Origin: Actinomycetota bacterium
GTDB taxonomy: Bacteria > Actinomycetota > Actinomycetes > S36-B12 > UBA10799
NCBI GenBank assembly: GCA_020637055.1
Contig: JACJWR010000001.1
Span: 186,001 to 250,000, forward strand
Direction of reading: 5' to 3'
Length of the DNA stretch: 64,000 nucleotides
In this document: positions 1 through 8,505 of the stretch, in pieces
How the letters are laid out: each line of letters starts with the position of its first letter
Numbering within the stretch: position 1 is the stretch's first letter
Notes under the pieces: model-generated
What the model was told of the DNA's origin: nothing
The model's input: only the letters and a program-made list of their open reading frames with translations
Database searches by the model: none
Translations under genes and position numbers: made by a program

Positions 1-1007
1 TTGGCGGAACGATCGACGTGAATGACGGCATCGAGCCCTGCCGCGACTTGGGCATGCAGCGCCGCCCTTGGGAGACCGGCAGCCAGCGCGAGTGCCTCGA
101 GCCTGGCCGGTACGTCGGTTGCCGAGTTCGCGTGCAAAGTACCGCAGCCCCCCTCGTGGCCGGTGTTCAACGCGGAGAGCAGTTCGACCACCTCGGCGCC
201 GCGCACCTCACCGAGCACGAGACGATCGGGGCGCATTCGCAGCGCCTGACGCACCAGGTCACGCAGCGTGACCGCGCCGACGCCCTCGACGTTGGGCGGG
301 CGGGACTCCAGCCGGACGACGTGCGGGTGATTCGGATCGAGTTCGGACGAATCCTCCACCACCAGCAAGCGATCGCGATCCGGAACCAGCGACAGCAAAG
401 TTGCGAGCAGCGTGGTCTTGCCGGCACCCGTGCCGCCGCTGACGAGGAACGCCAATCGGCGGGCCACGATCTGCTCCAACCACCGGGCGCCCTCGTCCGG
501 CATCATCCCGGCCGCGACGAGTTCGGGCAATGAGAAGCCGCGTTTGCGCGGTACCCGGATCGAGATGCAGGTTCCCCGCGGTGCGACCGGGGGGATCACG
601 GCGTGCAACCTCGCTCCGTCCGGCAACCGGGCATCGACGTAGGGGGAGGCGTCATCCAGGCGACGGCCGGCCCGGGCAGCCAACCGCTGCGCGAGTCGGC
701 GCACCGCCGTCTCATCGCCGAAACTCACCGAGGTGGCCTCAAGACCGCGACCACGATCCACCCACACCGAATCCGGGCCGTTCACCAGGACGTCGGACAC
801 GAACTCGTCGGCCATCAACGCTTCCAACGGCCCGGCACCGGCCAACTCGGAACGGAGTTGGGCGACCAGCGCAATCAGTGATTCATCGCCCACGAGGAGG
901 CCCTCCTCGCGCAACGCCTCGGCGACTTTGGCCGGTGATGGCTCTGCGCCCGACGCGATCAACCGCCCCCGGACACGCTCCACCAGGGCCGACTTCGAGC
1001 GGCTCAT
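1..1007 (-). CDS. Tad/CpaF-family secretion ATPase, 3' end outside window
   Basis: Hexameric ATPase that would power assembly of a Tad/Flp-type pilus or a related secretion apparatus at the inner face of the membrane. The 335 residues visible contain the Walker A GGTGAGKT (191-198), an acidic Walker B region LVLGEVRG (263-270) and the histidine box TLHAN (290-294), all typical of the TadA/CpaF/VirB11 family. The N-terminal 180 residues are the usual three-helix and sensor region. The ATG overlaps the stop of the upstream ssd gene (ATGA), so the two are translationally coupled. The gene runs off the left edge. Other tad genes (tadB, tadC, flp) would be expected beyond it. The name TadA here must not be confused with the tRNA deaminase tadA at 39.5 kb. 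Confidence 0.93.
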   Translation of the reverse strand, partial: MSRSKSALVERVRGRLIASGAEPSPAKVAEALREEGLLVGDESLIALVAQLRSELAGAGPLEALMADEFVSDVLVNGPDSVWVDRGRGLEATSVSFGDETAVRRLAQRLAARAGRRLDDASPYVDARLPDGARLHAVIPPVAPRGTCISIRVPRKRGFSLPELVAAGMMPDEGARWLEQIVARRLAFLVSGGTGAGKTTLLATLLSLVPDRDRLLVVEDSSELDPNHPHVVRLESRPPNVEGVGAVTLRDLVRQALRMRPDRLVLGEVRGAEVVELLSALNTGHEGGCGTLHANSATDVPARLEALALAAGLPRAALHAQVAAGLDAVIHVDRSA

Positions 1008-2143
1008 CCGGGTCCGACCTCGGCCCTGGCGTCGGCGAGCCTGAGCAAGATCGAGCGCGCCGCCGCGTGCAGGCCGGAACCGCGCTTCGAACCGGGCGGG
1101 AAGCCGTCCTCGACGAGTCGATCGAGGCTACGCTCGAACGGAACGAAGGTCAGTAGCGGGAGATCCAAGGCGGCCGCCACATCGTCGGCGGTCAGTCCGC
1201 CGGGACACGGACCGCGCACGACCAGACCGGCCGGCAGACCGGCCAACTCGGCGCGGGCGAGCAGCCTCTTGCCGGCGATGGCCGAGCGCACGTCCGCAGG
1301 GGACACCAGCACCACGAGGCTGCTGCGCGTCATCACTTCGGTGGCGAAGCCGAATGCCCGATCGGGGCCGACGCAGGACCAGCGCGGCAGATCCACCACA
1401 ACCACGTCACCGTCACGGGCGGCGGCGTCGACGACCGCTCCGGCAACCCCGGATGGCAGCGCGACACCGGCGTCGGCGGGTTCGTCTGTCCATCCCAGCA
1501 GCCTGACACCGGAGAGATTGGGCAGACCGCCGCGCAGGAGCCTCGGAGGAACTCGACCTTCAGTCTCCCCCAGCGAGTTCCAACCGACGCCGGACAGTTG
1601 ATCCACCCCAAGCAGCACCTGCGCCCCGCACCCCAACGGATCGAGATCGAGCAGGTAGCTGGCAAGGCCTTCCTCGGCCGCCACCCAGGCCATGGCAACC
1701 GCAAGCGTCGACGCCCCGGCACCTCCCCTGCTCCCCACCACGGCGACCACCGGGGCCAAAGAGTTCAGCCGACCGGTCGCCTCCGCCAAGGCCTCGGCCA
1801 GCCACGTTTCGCCCTCAGGCAGGTTCACCACGGCCGTGACGCCGACGGCAACTGCGTCTTGCCAGACGCGGTTCGGCACCGGTCCCGGCGCCAACAGCAC
1901 CGTGCGCGGCCGCCTCGGCAGTCCCAAGACCCGGACCCCGGTCGCCGCTTGTTCATCCACGAGCGCGAGGTCGGCTCCTTGCCACAGCGGCACTGCGGCC
2001 AGTGCGTCGGGCACCACTGAGACGGCCACCCCCACCGCGGCACCGAGACGCAGGATGTCGTCGGTCACCTGCGGATCGGCGGTGACGGCCAGTGCCGCCG
2101 GCGGCGATCCGGGAAGTCGCCGGGCCGCACGGATTCGAGACAT
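1004..2143 (-). CDS. ssd: Ssd/CpaE-like septum-site-determining protein (MinD superfamily)
   Basis: MinD/ParA-superfamily protein of the Ssd/CpaE type, which in actinobacteria sits directly upstream of the Tad ATPase and is linked to pilus placement and septum inhibition. The N-terminal 130 residues look like a receiver-like domain without clear phosphorylation residues. The ATPase domain follows. Its P-loop reads SRGGAGAST (138-146): both the signature lysine and the catalytic P-loop lysine of MinD are missing (R139, A144), so ATP hydrolysis is doubtful. Start chosen at ATG 2143 because GGGGG lies 7 nt upstream. A longer reading frame to 2206 lacks this support. About 379 residues. It overlaps the next gene by ATGA. 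Orthologous context: Rv3660c-Rv3659c. Confidence 0.85.
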   Translation of the reverse strand: MSRIRAARRLPGSPPAALAVTADPQVTDDILRLGAAVGVAVSVVPDALAAVPLWQGADLALVDEQAATGVRVLGLPRRPRTVLLAPGPVPNRVWQDAVAVGVTAVVNLPEGETWLAEALAEATGRLNSLAPVVAVVGSRGGAGASTLAVAMAWVAAEEGLASYLLDLDPLGCGAQVLLGVDQLSGVGWNSLGETEGRVPPRLLRGGLPNLSGVRLLGWTDEPADAGVALPSGVAGAVVDAAARDGDVVVVDLPRWSCVGPDRAFGFATEVMTRSSLVVLVSPADVRSAIAGKRLLARAELAGLPAGLVVRGPCPGGLTADDVAAALDLPLLTFVPFERSLDRLVEDGFPPGSKRGSGLHAAARSILLRLADARAEVGPG

Positions 2144-2250
2144 TGGATCCCCCCATTGCGCTCGCCGACAATCCTTGCGCGGGTGGATGTTCGCGGCCAG
2201 TCCCACGTCGCAGGCTGTGGAAAAAGGGCGGGTCGCGGCCGGGAAGGGGA

Positions 2251-2282
2251 GGGCCCCCGCCGGGGGGGGTGAGCGGGGGCCC
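2251..2282. repeat. GC hairpin with G8 loop in the ssd/HAD divergent promoter region
   Basis: The 305-nt divergent intergenic region 2144-2448 holds no gene. It contains a perfect 10-bp inverted repeat, GGGCCCCCGC (2251-2260) and GCGGGGGCCC (2273-2282). The 12-nt loop includes eight consecutive G (2262-2269). A second G8 run follows at 2292-2299. The plus strand could therefore form a G-quadruplex as well as a hairpin. As both flanking genes are transcribed away from it, it is not an ordinary terminator. Confidence 0.6.
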
Positions 2283-2448
2283 TCGCGCCGAGGGGGGGGT
2301 GATCTCGGCGCTGGCCGCCACGAGGGCGGCGGAAATGATCATGCCATAGGCCAGCCGTCTCAGGCACTCGGGTCCGGCAAATGCGGCGCAGCCCACGCGC
2401 ACCCGAACGGCCCGCTTACACTCACGTCTTCGGCGTAGCATGCATCAG

Positions 2449-3231
2449 ATGGACGCAGCCGCATTCTTTGACCTCGACAAGACGATTCTGGCGAAGTCGA
2501 GTTCGCTGGCATTCGCCAAACCTCTCTACGACGGAGGCCTCATCGGCCGCAGCGCCGTGCTGAAGAGCGCCTACGCACAATTCGTGTTCCTCACCTCCGG
2601 CGCCGACCACGACCAGATGGAGCAGATGCGGGCCTACATGCAGGCCCTGTGCGCCGGATGGCCGGTGGAACAGGTCCGCCAGATAGTCGCCGACACACTC
2701 GATCAGGTGGTGGATCCAATCGTCTACACCGAGGCGTTGGACCTGATCGCCGAGCACCGCGCGGCGGGACGGGACGTGATCGTGATCTCCTCCTCCGGAA
2801 CTGAGGTCGTCGAGCCGATCTGTGACCGACTCGGCGTCGACCGGGCGGTGGGCACCCAGATGGCGGTGGACGAGGACGGCAAGTACACCGGCGAGATCCT
2901 CTTCTACGCCTACGGCGAGAACAAGGCCCTGGCCATGCGCGACCTGAGCGAGGAGTACGGCTACGACCTGGCCGAGTCCTACGCCTACACCGACTCCCAG
3001 ACCGACCTGCCGATGCTCGAGGCGGTGGGTCACCCGTTTGCGGTCAATCCGGACGACGAACTGCGCGCGATCGCCGTGGAACGGGAGTGGCCGATCCTCG
3101 ACTTCGAACGGCCGGAGGCGATCGCGGCGGCTCGAGCCGGGCGGGCCCGCAAAGCTGGCGCAGCCGGTGGGGCGGCCGCGGCGGTGGCCCTCGGCGTCGC
3201 CTGGTACGCCCGGCGGCGCTCGCGGCACTGA
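2449..3231 (+). CDS. HAD-IB family hydrolase (SerB-like phosphatase) with C-terminal membrane anchor
   Basis: Haloacid dehalogenase superfamily, subfamily IB, usually phosphoserine- or phospholipid-type phosphomonoesterases. Motif I is FFDLDKT (nucleophile and acid Asp, residues 6-12). Motif II is the serine stretch VISSSG. Motif III/IV includes YAYTDSQTDLPML with the metal-binding Asp. The last 30 residues hold a short hydrophobic segment followed by RRRSRH, suggesting a membrane tail. Start: I prefer ATG 2449. A TAGCAT -10-like box (2436-2441) ends 7 nt before it, there is no Shine-Dalgarno, and the alternative ATG at 2440 lies inside that box, so the mRNA is probably leaderless. Corresponds in position to Rv3661. 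The substrate cannot be told from the sequence. Confidence 0.85.
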   Translation: MDAAAFFDLDKTILAKSSSLAFAKPLYDGGLIGRSAVLKSAYAQFVFLTSGADHDQMEQMRAYMQALCAGWPVEQVRQIVADTLDQVVDPIVYTEALDLIAEHRAAGRDVIVISSSGTEVVEPICDRLGVDRAVGTQMAVDEDGKYTGEILFYAYGENKALAMRDLSEEYGYDLAESYAYTDSQTDLPMLEAVGHPFAVNPDDELRAIAVEREWPILDFERPEAIAAARAGRARKAGAAGGAAAAVALGVAWYARRRSRH

Positions 3232-3267
3232 ACCCGGCCGGGGCAGGCAGTCCCCCGGCAAAGGAAA

Positions 3268-3293
3268 GGGCGCCCGCGAAACCGCGGGCGCCC
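3268..3293 (+). terminator. Strong GC hairpin downstream of the HAD gene
   Basis: Perfect 11-bp inverted repeat GGGCGCCCGCG / CGCGGGCGCCC with an AAAC loop, 37 nt after the HAD stop codon. There is no T-run after it, as is common for actinobacterial terminators. It can serve both strands. The remaining 159 nt to the next (convergent) gene hold nothing I recognise. Confidence 0.75.
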
Positions 3294-3452
3294 TATGTTG
3301 CGCCGGTACAGGTGATCAAGCGTGCAATCCGCTTGGACGCATGTGTGCCCCCGAGGGGACGGTCAATTGTCCATGACCCTTTATCGTGGGTTGGGCGCCG
3401 CGTGGGTGCCTGACCGGCGAACGTTGTGAAGTTTTCCTTCACCTCTTTTCTA

Positions 3453-4283
3453 CTACTCGGACGCCCCGTTGCCAACCCCATTACTCCGAATTCCAGAAAG
3501 AATTTGGTCGGCGGCGGCAGCCCCCGCGATCAGCGTCGCGGCGTAGTAGTTGAGCCACTCTCCGACGCCTTCGGCGGAACCCGTGCGGTAGTTCCGCAAT
3601 GCGGCCACGTAGCGTGGCCGACCGAGTTGCATGATCCCGACCTCCGGCACGATCAGTTGATCGGGATCCAACCCGCGTGCGGCCAACACGAGCCGGGATG
3701 CCATCCGGGCCACCTGGCCGGAGCCGTGCCGGAACGGCTGCAGGGTGGCGATCTCCGCGTGCACCGCAGCAGCCTCCACGACGGCCGGTGCTGACGTCCC
3801 GGTTCCCACCAGGGTGCCGAGCAGGGAGAGCCGCGGGCCGAGGATGCTCGGATCGGCGGCCGACCCGAGCCGCAGTGGATCGTCCACGTCCTCGGAGGTT
3901 CGTGGCCGGCCAACGTCCGCGTCGTCCCCGAGGCCCTTGGCCACCACCGCATGCAGTCGCGCCAGCGCCTGCAGCGGGGCCCGTCGCCAGACCTCGACCA
4001 GCGTCGGCAACTCCCGGTATCCCCGCCACACCCCGGCGGCGATCCGCCCCATCGGCGAATCCTCCCAGGCGTCTCCGCTCCACCACGCCTCGACCGCGAA
4101 GTCGATCCCGTCGATCGCGGCGGACGCCTGCGCCCCGTGCACCCTGGAGGCCACCGACAATTGCGGTCCGTCTGAGCCCAGGTGACGCGGCCACAACACG
4201 GCGTCGACGGCGGTGCGCACTTCGGCGACGGATTCCGCGACGCCGGGCAGCTGCGCCAGGTCGGCGAACGGATCGGGGTTCAT
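3453..4283 (-). CDS. Degenerate Fic-fold protein
   Basis: 276 residues with the outline of a Fic domain, the family that normally transfers AMP or other nucleotide parts to target hydroxyls. The place of the catalytic motif HxFx(D/E)GNGRxxR is taken by QPFRHGSGQVAR (182-193): the catalytic His is Gln, the acidic residue is His, Asn is Ser and the first Arg is Gln. Upstream, SAAIDG (54-59) resembles the inhibitory [S/T]xxxE[G/N] helix with Asp for Glu. Catalytic AMPylation therefore looks unlikely; a binding role is more plausible. It starts 4 nt after the stop of the deacetylase-like gene, with GAGG just before the ATG, so the two are co-translated. Actinobacterial relatives of this degenerate family are often labelled oxidoreductase without support. 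Confidence 0.65.
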   Translation of the reverse strand: MNPDPFADLAQLPGVAESVAEVRTAVDAVLWPRHLGSDGPQLSVASRVHGAQASAAIDGIDFAVEAWWSGDAWEDSPMGRIAAGVWRGYRELPTLVEVWRRAPLQALARLHAVVAKGLGDDADVGRPRTSEDVDDPLRLGSAADPSILGPRLSLLGTLVGTGTSAPAVVEAAAVHAEIATLQPFRHGSGQVARMASRLVLAARGLDPDQLIVPEVGIMQLGRPRYVAALRNYRTGSAEGVGEWLNYYAATLIAGAAAADQILSGIRSNGVGNGASE

Positions 4284-4287
4284 GGCC

Positions 4288-5541
4288 TCAGTAGGTCTGG
4301 GGTGGGAGCGCCTGCAATTGTGCCAGCACCGCCGGATCCTGCGCCTCGAGCCACTGCTCCAACTGCACGTTCGTGACGAATCGCACGTCGGGGTGCTTGC
4401 GGTGGAAGTCGGTGATGAAGCGGGTGAGGGAGTCGGTGAAGGCCCCGCAGGCCCACTCGTTGAAATGGTTGCCGATGAAGAACGGCGCCCGGTTTCCCCG
4501 GTACAACGCCTCGGCCGCCTTCAGGTAGGAGCGGTAGACCGTCTCCTCGATCTCGGCGCATTTCGCCGGCGGAGCCTCGGTCTGACCGGCGTTGAGGTTA
4601 GCGAGGAAGTTGTAGTCCATCGACAAAACGTTGAACCCGTGGCCGTCGAGTCTTATCTGCTGTAGGGGGAAGTCCCACAAGTCGTAGCCGGTCACCTTCT
4701 TCGGCCACGCCAACTTGCCCGAGTTCGAGGCTTCGTACGTGTAGCCCGCCGCCACCATCGCCGGGTACATCTGATCCCGCTGACCTTCCAGGCACGGAGT
4801 CCTACCGCCCTTGATGACCGAGGGGTCGAACGGCAGCGGATCGAGGTGGGCGAGATCGGGGTTGTGGATGGGCCAGTCGGTGAGGAATCCGTTGAACTGT
4901 TCGATCTCGCTCGCCCAGTCCGCGGTGGACCAGGTCTGGACACCGTTCGGACCGCAGAAGTGGCCGAGGTAGTGGGTGGCGATCTCGTGGCCGGTCCGAT
5001 AGGCCTCGGTCCAGGTGAGGATCCTCGAAGACACCCACTCGGGCACCGCGAAACCGATGTCCGAGCTGCCCGCCGGTCGCCCGGGCGGCTGATAGTTGAA
5101 CTTCTGATCGTTGCGCGGCAGCACGCACAGGCCAGAGAGGTTGAACACGAAGTTGCCGTCCACGGACGCGGCGGTATCGAGGTAGTGGCGCATGATGCCA
5201 TCGGTCGTCTCGCAGGACCCGTCGAAACTCACGACCACGAACTGGGGTGGCCGCTCGCCGGGAGCCAGGGGCTCGACCTCGAACTCTGGTTGCGGTAGCG
5301 GCGGTGTGGTGGTGCCGACCGTCAGCGGCGCCTTCGTCGGCGGTGCGTCCGGCTCCGTGTTGTCGGTCGCCGGGGACGCCTCGGCCGCGGTACGAATCGG
5401 ATCGGAACTCCCGCCACCAAGGGCTGGCAGGAAACCGCCCGTGATCAGGCCGGCGCCGGCCGCAAGGGCGAGGGCCGAGGACACCGCCACCTTCACGCCC
5501 GCCCGTGACCGCTCCGGGGCATGGCGACCGTGCGCGGGCAT
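4288..5541 (-). CDS. Secreted/membrane-anchored polysaccharide-deacetylase-fold protein
   Basis: About 417 residues. The N-terminus has a basic stretch, a hydrophobic segment (residues 17-40) and a Pro/Thr-rich linker, then a domain starting FVVVSFDG (101-108). Together with the spaced histidines of GHEIATHYLGH (184-194) this matches the NodB/polysaccharide deacetylase fold, where Asp and two His bind a metal. The classical TFDDGP motif is altered to SFDGSC, so activity is uncertain. Six or more cysteines fit an exported protein. Start chosen at ATG 5541, where GGAAAGG lies 6 nt upstream; an in-frame GTG at 5592 has no such signal. Followed after 4 nt by the degenerate Fic gene. Likely acts on cell-envelope glycans, but the substrate is unknown. 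Confidence 0.7.
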   Translation of the reverse strand: MPAHGRHAPERSRAGVKVAVSSALALAAGAGLITGGFLPALGGGSSDPIRTAAEASPATDNTEPDAPPTKAPLTVGTTTPPLPQPEFEVEPLAPGERPPQFVVVSFDGSCETTDGIMRHYLDTAASVDGNFVFNLSGLCVLPRNDQKFNYQPPGRPAGSSDIGFAVPEWVSSRILTWTEAYRTGHEIATHYLGHFCGPNGVQTWSTADWASEIEQFNGFLTDWPIHNPDLAHLDPLPFDPSVIKGGRTPCLEGQRDQMYPAMVAAGYTYEASNSGKLAWPKKVTGYDLWDFPLQQIRLDGHGFNVLSMDYNFLANLNAGQTEAPPAKCAEIEETVYRSYLKAAEALYRGNRAPFFIGNHFNEWACGAFTDSLTRFITDFHRKHPDVRFVTNVQLEQWLEAQDPAVLAQLQALPPQTY

Positions 5542-5729
5542 GTGCGACCTTTCCGGGCGGGTGTCGGAGCGTCGTGCGCGGTCCATCCTCACCCATGGCG
5601 ACCCGGAGTAGCGGAAGCCTCGCCGGGAAAGTGATCAAGCAGACTCCGAAGGCGCCTGCGCCCGCACTTCTCGCCACGACCGCGGCGACGACTCGCGCGA
5701 GAGTATGGTGTGGGGGGTCCGGCCGTCGG

Positions 5730-7064
<1,335 letters not shown>

Positions 7065-7096
7065 CCTGAGCGCACTTCGATTCCTGGGAGGACGTC

Positions 7097-7501
7097 ATGG
7101 CTGCAACCGCGCGGCAACAGAGTGAACCGAGCATTCCCGAACTGGTCACGTCGGCAACCGCCGATGTGAAACTGCTCATCTCCGACCAGATCGCCCTGAC
7201 CAAGATGGAGTTGCAGTCCAGCGCGCGCACCGCCGGCAAGTCGATGGCGTTGCTGGCGGTGGCCGCGTTCCTCGGGGTGCTGTTCTTCGTGTTCCTGCTG
7301 GTCACTATCGCCTACGTGCTGGTGGCGGTCGGCCTTCCGGTCTGGGCGGGCTTCGGCATCGTGGCCCTGGTGCTCGGCATCGTGGCCGCCATCCTGGGCA
7401 TCGTGGGCAAGAAGCGCATGGAGTCCCTGCAGGGACCACAGGAGAGCATCGCCCAGATCGAGGCCACCAAACAAGCACTCACCAGCCAGCTGGGCAAGTA
7501 G
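7097..7501 (+). CDS. Phage-holin-family (DUF1469-type) small membrane protein
   Basis: 134 residues: an amphipathic N-terminal helix (1-50) with SIPELVTSATADVKLLISDQ, two hydrophobic segments (about 52-77 and 84-102) and a charged C-terminal helix. This is the layout of the actinobacterial holin-X/DUF1469 family. These proteins are called phage holin family by homology, but they are ordinary chromosomal genes found beside nhaA and marP in many actinomycetes. Nothing here suggests a prophage. A Shine-Dalgarno GGGAGG lies 5 nt before the ATG. The function is not known; a role in the envelope is likely. Confidence 0.75.
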   Translation: MAATARQQSEPSIPELVTSATADVKLLISDQIALTKMELQSSARTAGKSMALLAVAAFLGVLFFVFLLVTIAYVLVAVGLPVWAGFGIVALVLGIVAAILGIVGKKRMESLQGPQESIAQIEATKQALTSQLGK

Positions 7502-7534
7502 CAGACGGAGCTGTTCACCGCCCGCGAACCGCTG

Positions 7535-7550
7535 AAGGAGGCGCCCCATC
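7535..7550 (+). promoter_or_regulatory. Shine-Dalgarno with ATC start codon
   Basis: AAGGAGG at 7535-7541, a 6-nt spacer, then ATC at 7548-7550. Spacing and match to the anti-SD are ideal. The codon in the start position is ATC, not ATG, GTG or TTG. Either the gene uses a rare AUC start or a single base differs here by mutation or sequencing error. Confidence 0.6.
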
Positions 7551-8498
7551 TCCGGTGACATCATTCGCCCCCAGGGGCCCTGGGAGCACACCCAGGTCTC
7601 GGCCAACGGGGCGAGTTTCCACGTCGCAACCGCGGGTGAAGGCCCGCTGGTCCTCCTCCTGCACGGCTTCCCCACCTTCTGGTGGACCTGGCGCAACCTG
7701 CTCCCACTGCTCGCCGAGGACGGCCTGCGGGTCGCCGCGATGGATCTCCGTGGCTACGGGGGAAGCGATCACAGCCCGCGCGGGTACGACCCGTTCACCA
7801 CCAGTGGCGACGTGGTGGGGGTCATCCGTTCCCTCGGCTACGCCGATGCCGTGATCATCGGCCACGGCTGGGGCGGTTTCCTCGGCTGGACCGCCGCCGC
7901 ACTCCACCCCGACGCCGTGCGCGGTCTGGCCGCGGTCTCGATGGCCCACCCGCGGCGGCTCCGAGACGCCATCGTGTCCGACCGCGGCCAACTGCGCGCC
8001 TCCTCCTACGTCATCGGCTTCCAACGGCCATGGATCCCGGAACGGGCGCTGGTGGCCGACGACGCGGCCAAGATCGGCGGCTACCTGCGTGATTGGTCGG
8101 CCACTCCGGGGTGGCCGCCGCCGGACGTCTCGGCCCGATTCCGGGCCGCCTTCAGCCTGTCGAACACCGCCCACTGCGCTTTGGAGTACCACCGGTGGGC
8201 GCTGCGTTCCATCCCGCGCCCGGACGGCCGCCGATTCGTCGAGACGGTGAGTCAGTCTGAGATCACCGCGCCGGTGCTGCAGATCCACGGCGCCCAGGAC
8301 CGCACCGTGCTGCCGCGGACCGCCGTGGGATCCCGGGAGTTCACCAGCGGCCCCTACGCATGGCGACTGTTCGAGGACGTCGGACATTTCGTCCACGAGG
8401 AAACCCCGGACCGATTCGCCACCACGGTGCGGGCGTGGCTCGCCGACGGGATGGAATGGTGCGACCCGCCGGAGGACGATCCGCTGGTTCCCAGCTGA
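7548..8498 (+). CDS. Alpha/beta hydrolase (EphE-like) with apparent AUC start and no nucleophile
   Basis: 316-residue alpha/beta-hydrolase-fold protein in the position of mycobacterial ephE. The oxyanion region is LLLHGFPTFWW. The acid-loop Asp (HGAQDRTVL) and catalytic His (VGHFVHEE) are present. The nucleophile elbow reads IIGHGWGG, with Gly where esterases carry Ser and epoxide hydrolases Asp, so normal hydrolysis is doubtful. Start: the frame opens after TGA 7533 and has no ATG, GTG or TTG before ATG 7740, which would delete the first beta strands and the HGFP loop. A perfect AAGGAGG (7535-7541) lies 6 nt before an ATC codon at 7548, and the protein read from there (SGDIIRPQGPW) resembles the usual N-terminus. 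Convergent with marP. Confidence 0.8.
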   Translation: MSGDIIRPQGPWEHTQVSANGASFHVATAGEGPLVLLLHGFPTFWWTWRNLLPLLAEDGLRVAAMDLRGYGGSDHSPRGYDPFTTSGDVVGVIRSLGYADAVIIGHGWGGFLGWTAAALHPDAVRGLAAVSMAHPRRLRDAIVSDRGQLRASSYVIGFQRPWIPERALVADDAAKIGGYLRDWSATPGWPPPDVSARFRAAFSLSNTAHCALEYHRWALRSIPRPDGRRFVETVSQSEITAPVLQIHGAQDRTVLPRTAVGSREFTSGPYAWRLFEDVGHFVHEETPDRFATTVRAWLADGMEWCDPPEDDPLVPS

Positions 8499-8505
8499 CG
8501 AACCG

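Noticed and set aside
3294..3452. Small gene 62 codons long on the minus strand (3293-3481)
   Set aside because: It crosses the end of the Fic-like gene, lacks a ribosome site and shows no recognisable sequence.
7097..7501. Prophage signal from the holin-like gene
   Set aside because: No lysin, integrase, tail or att-like repeats are near; the family is a normal chromosomal neighbour of marP and nhaA.
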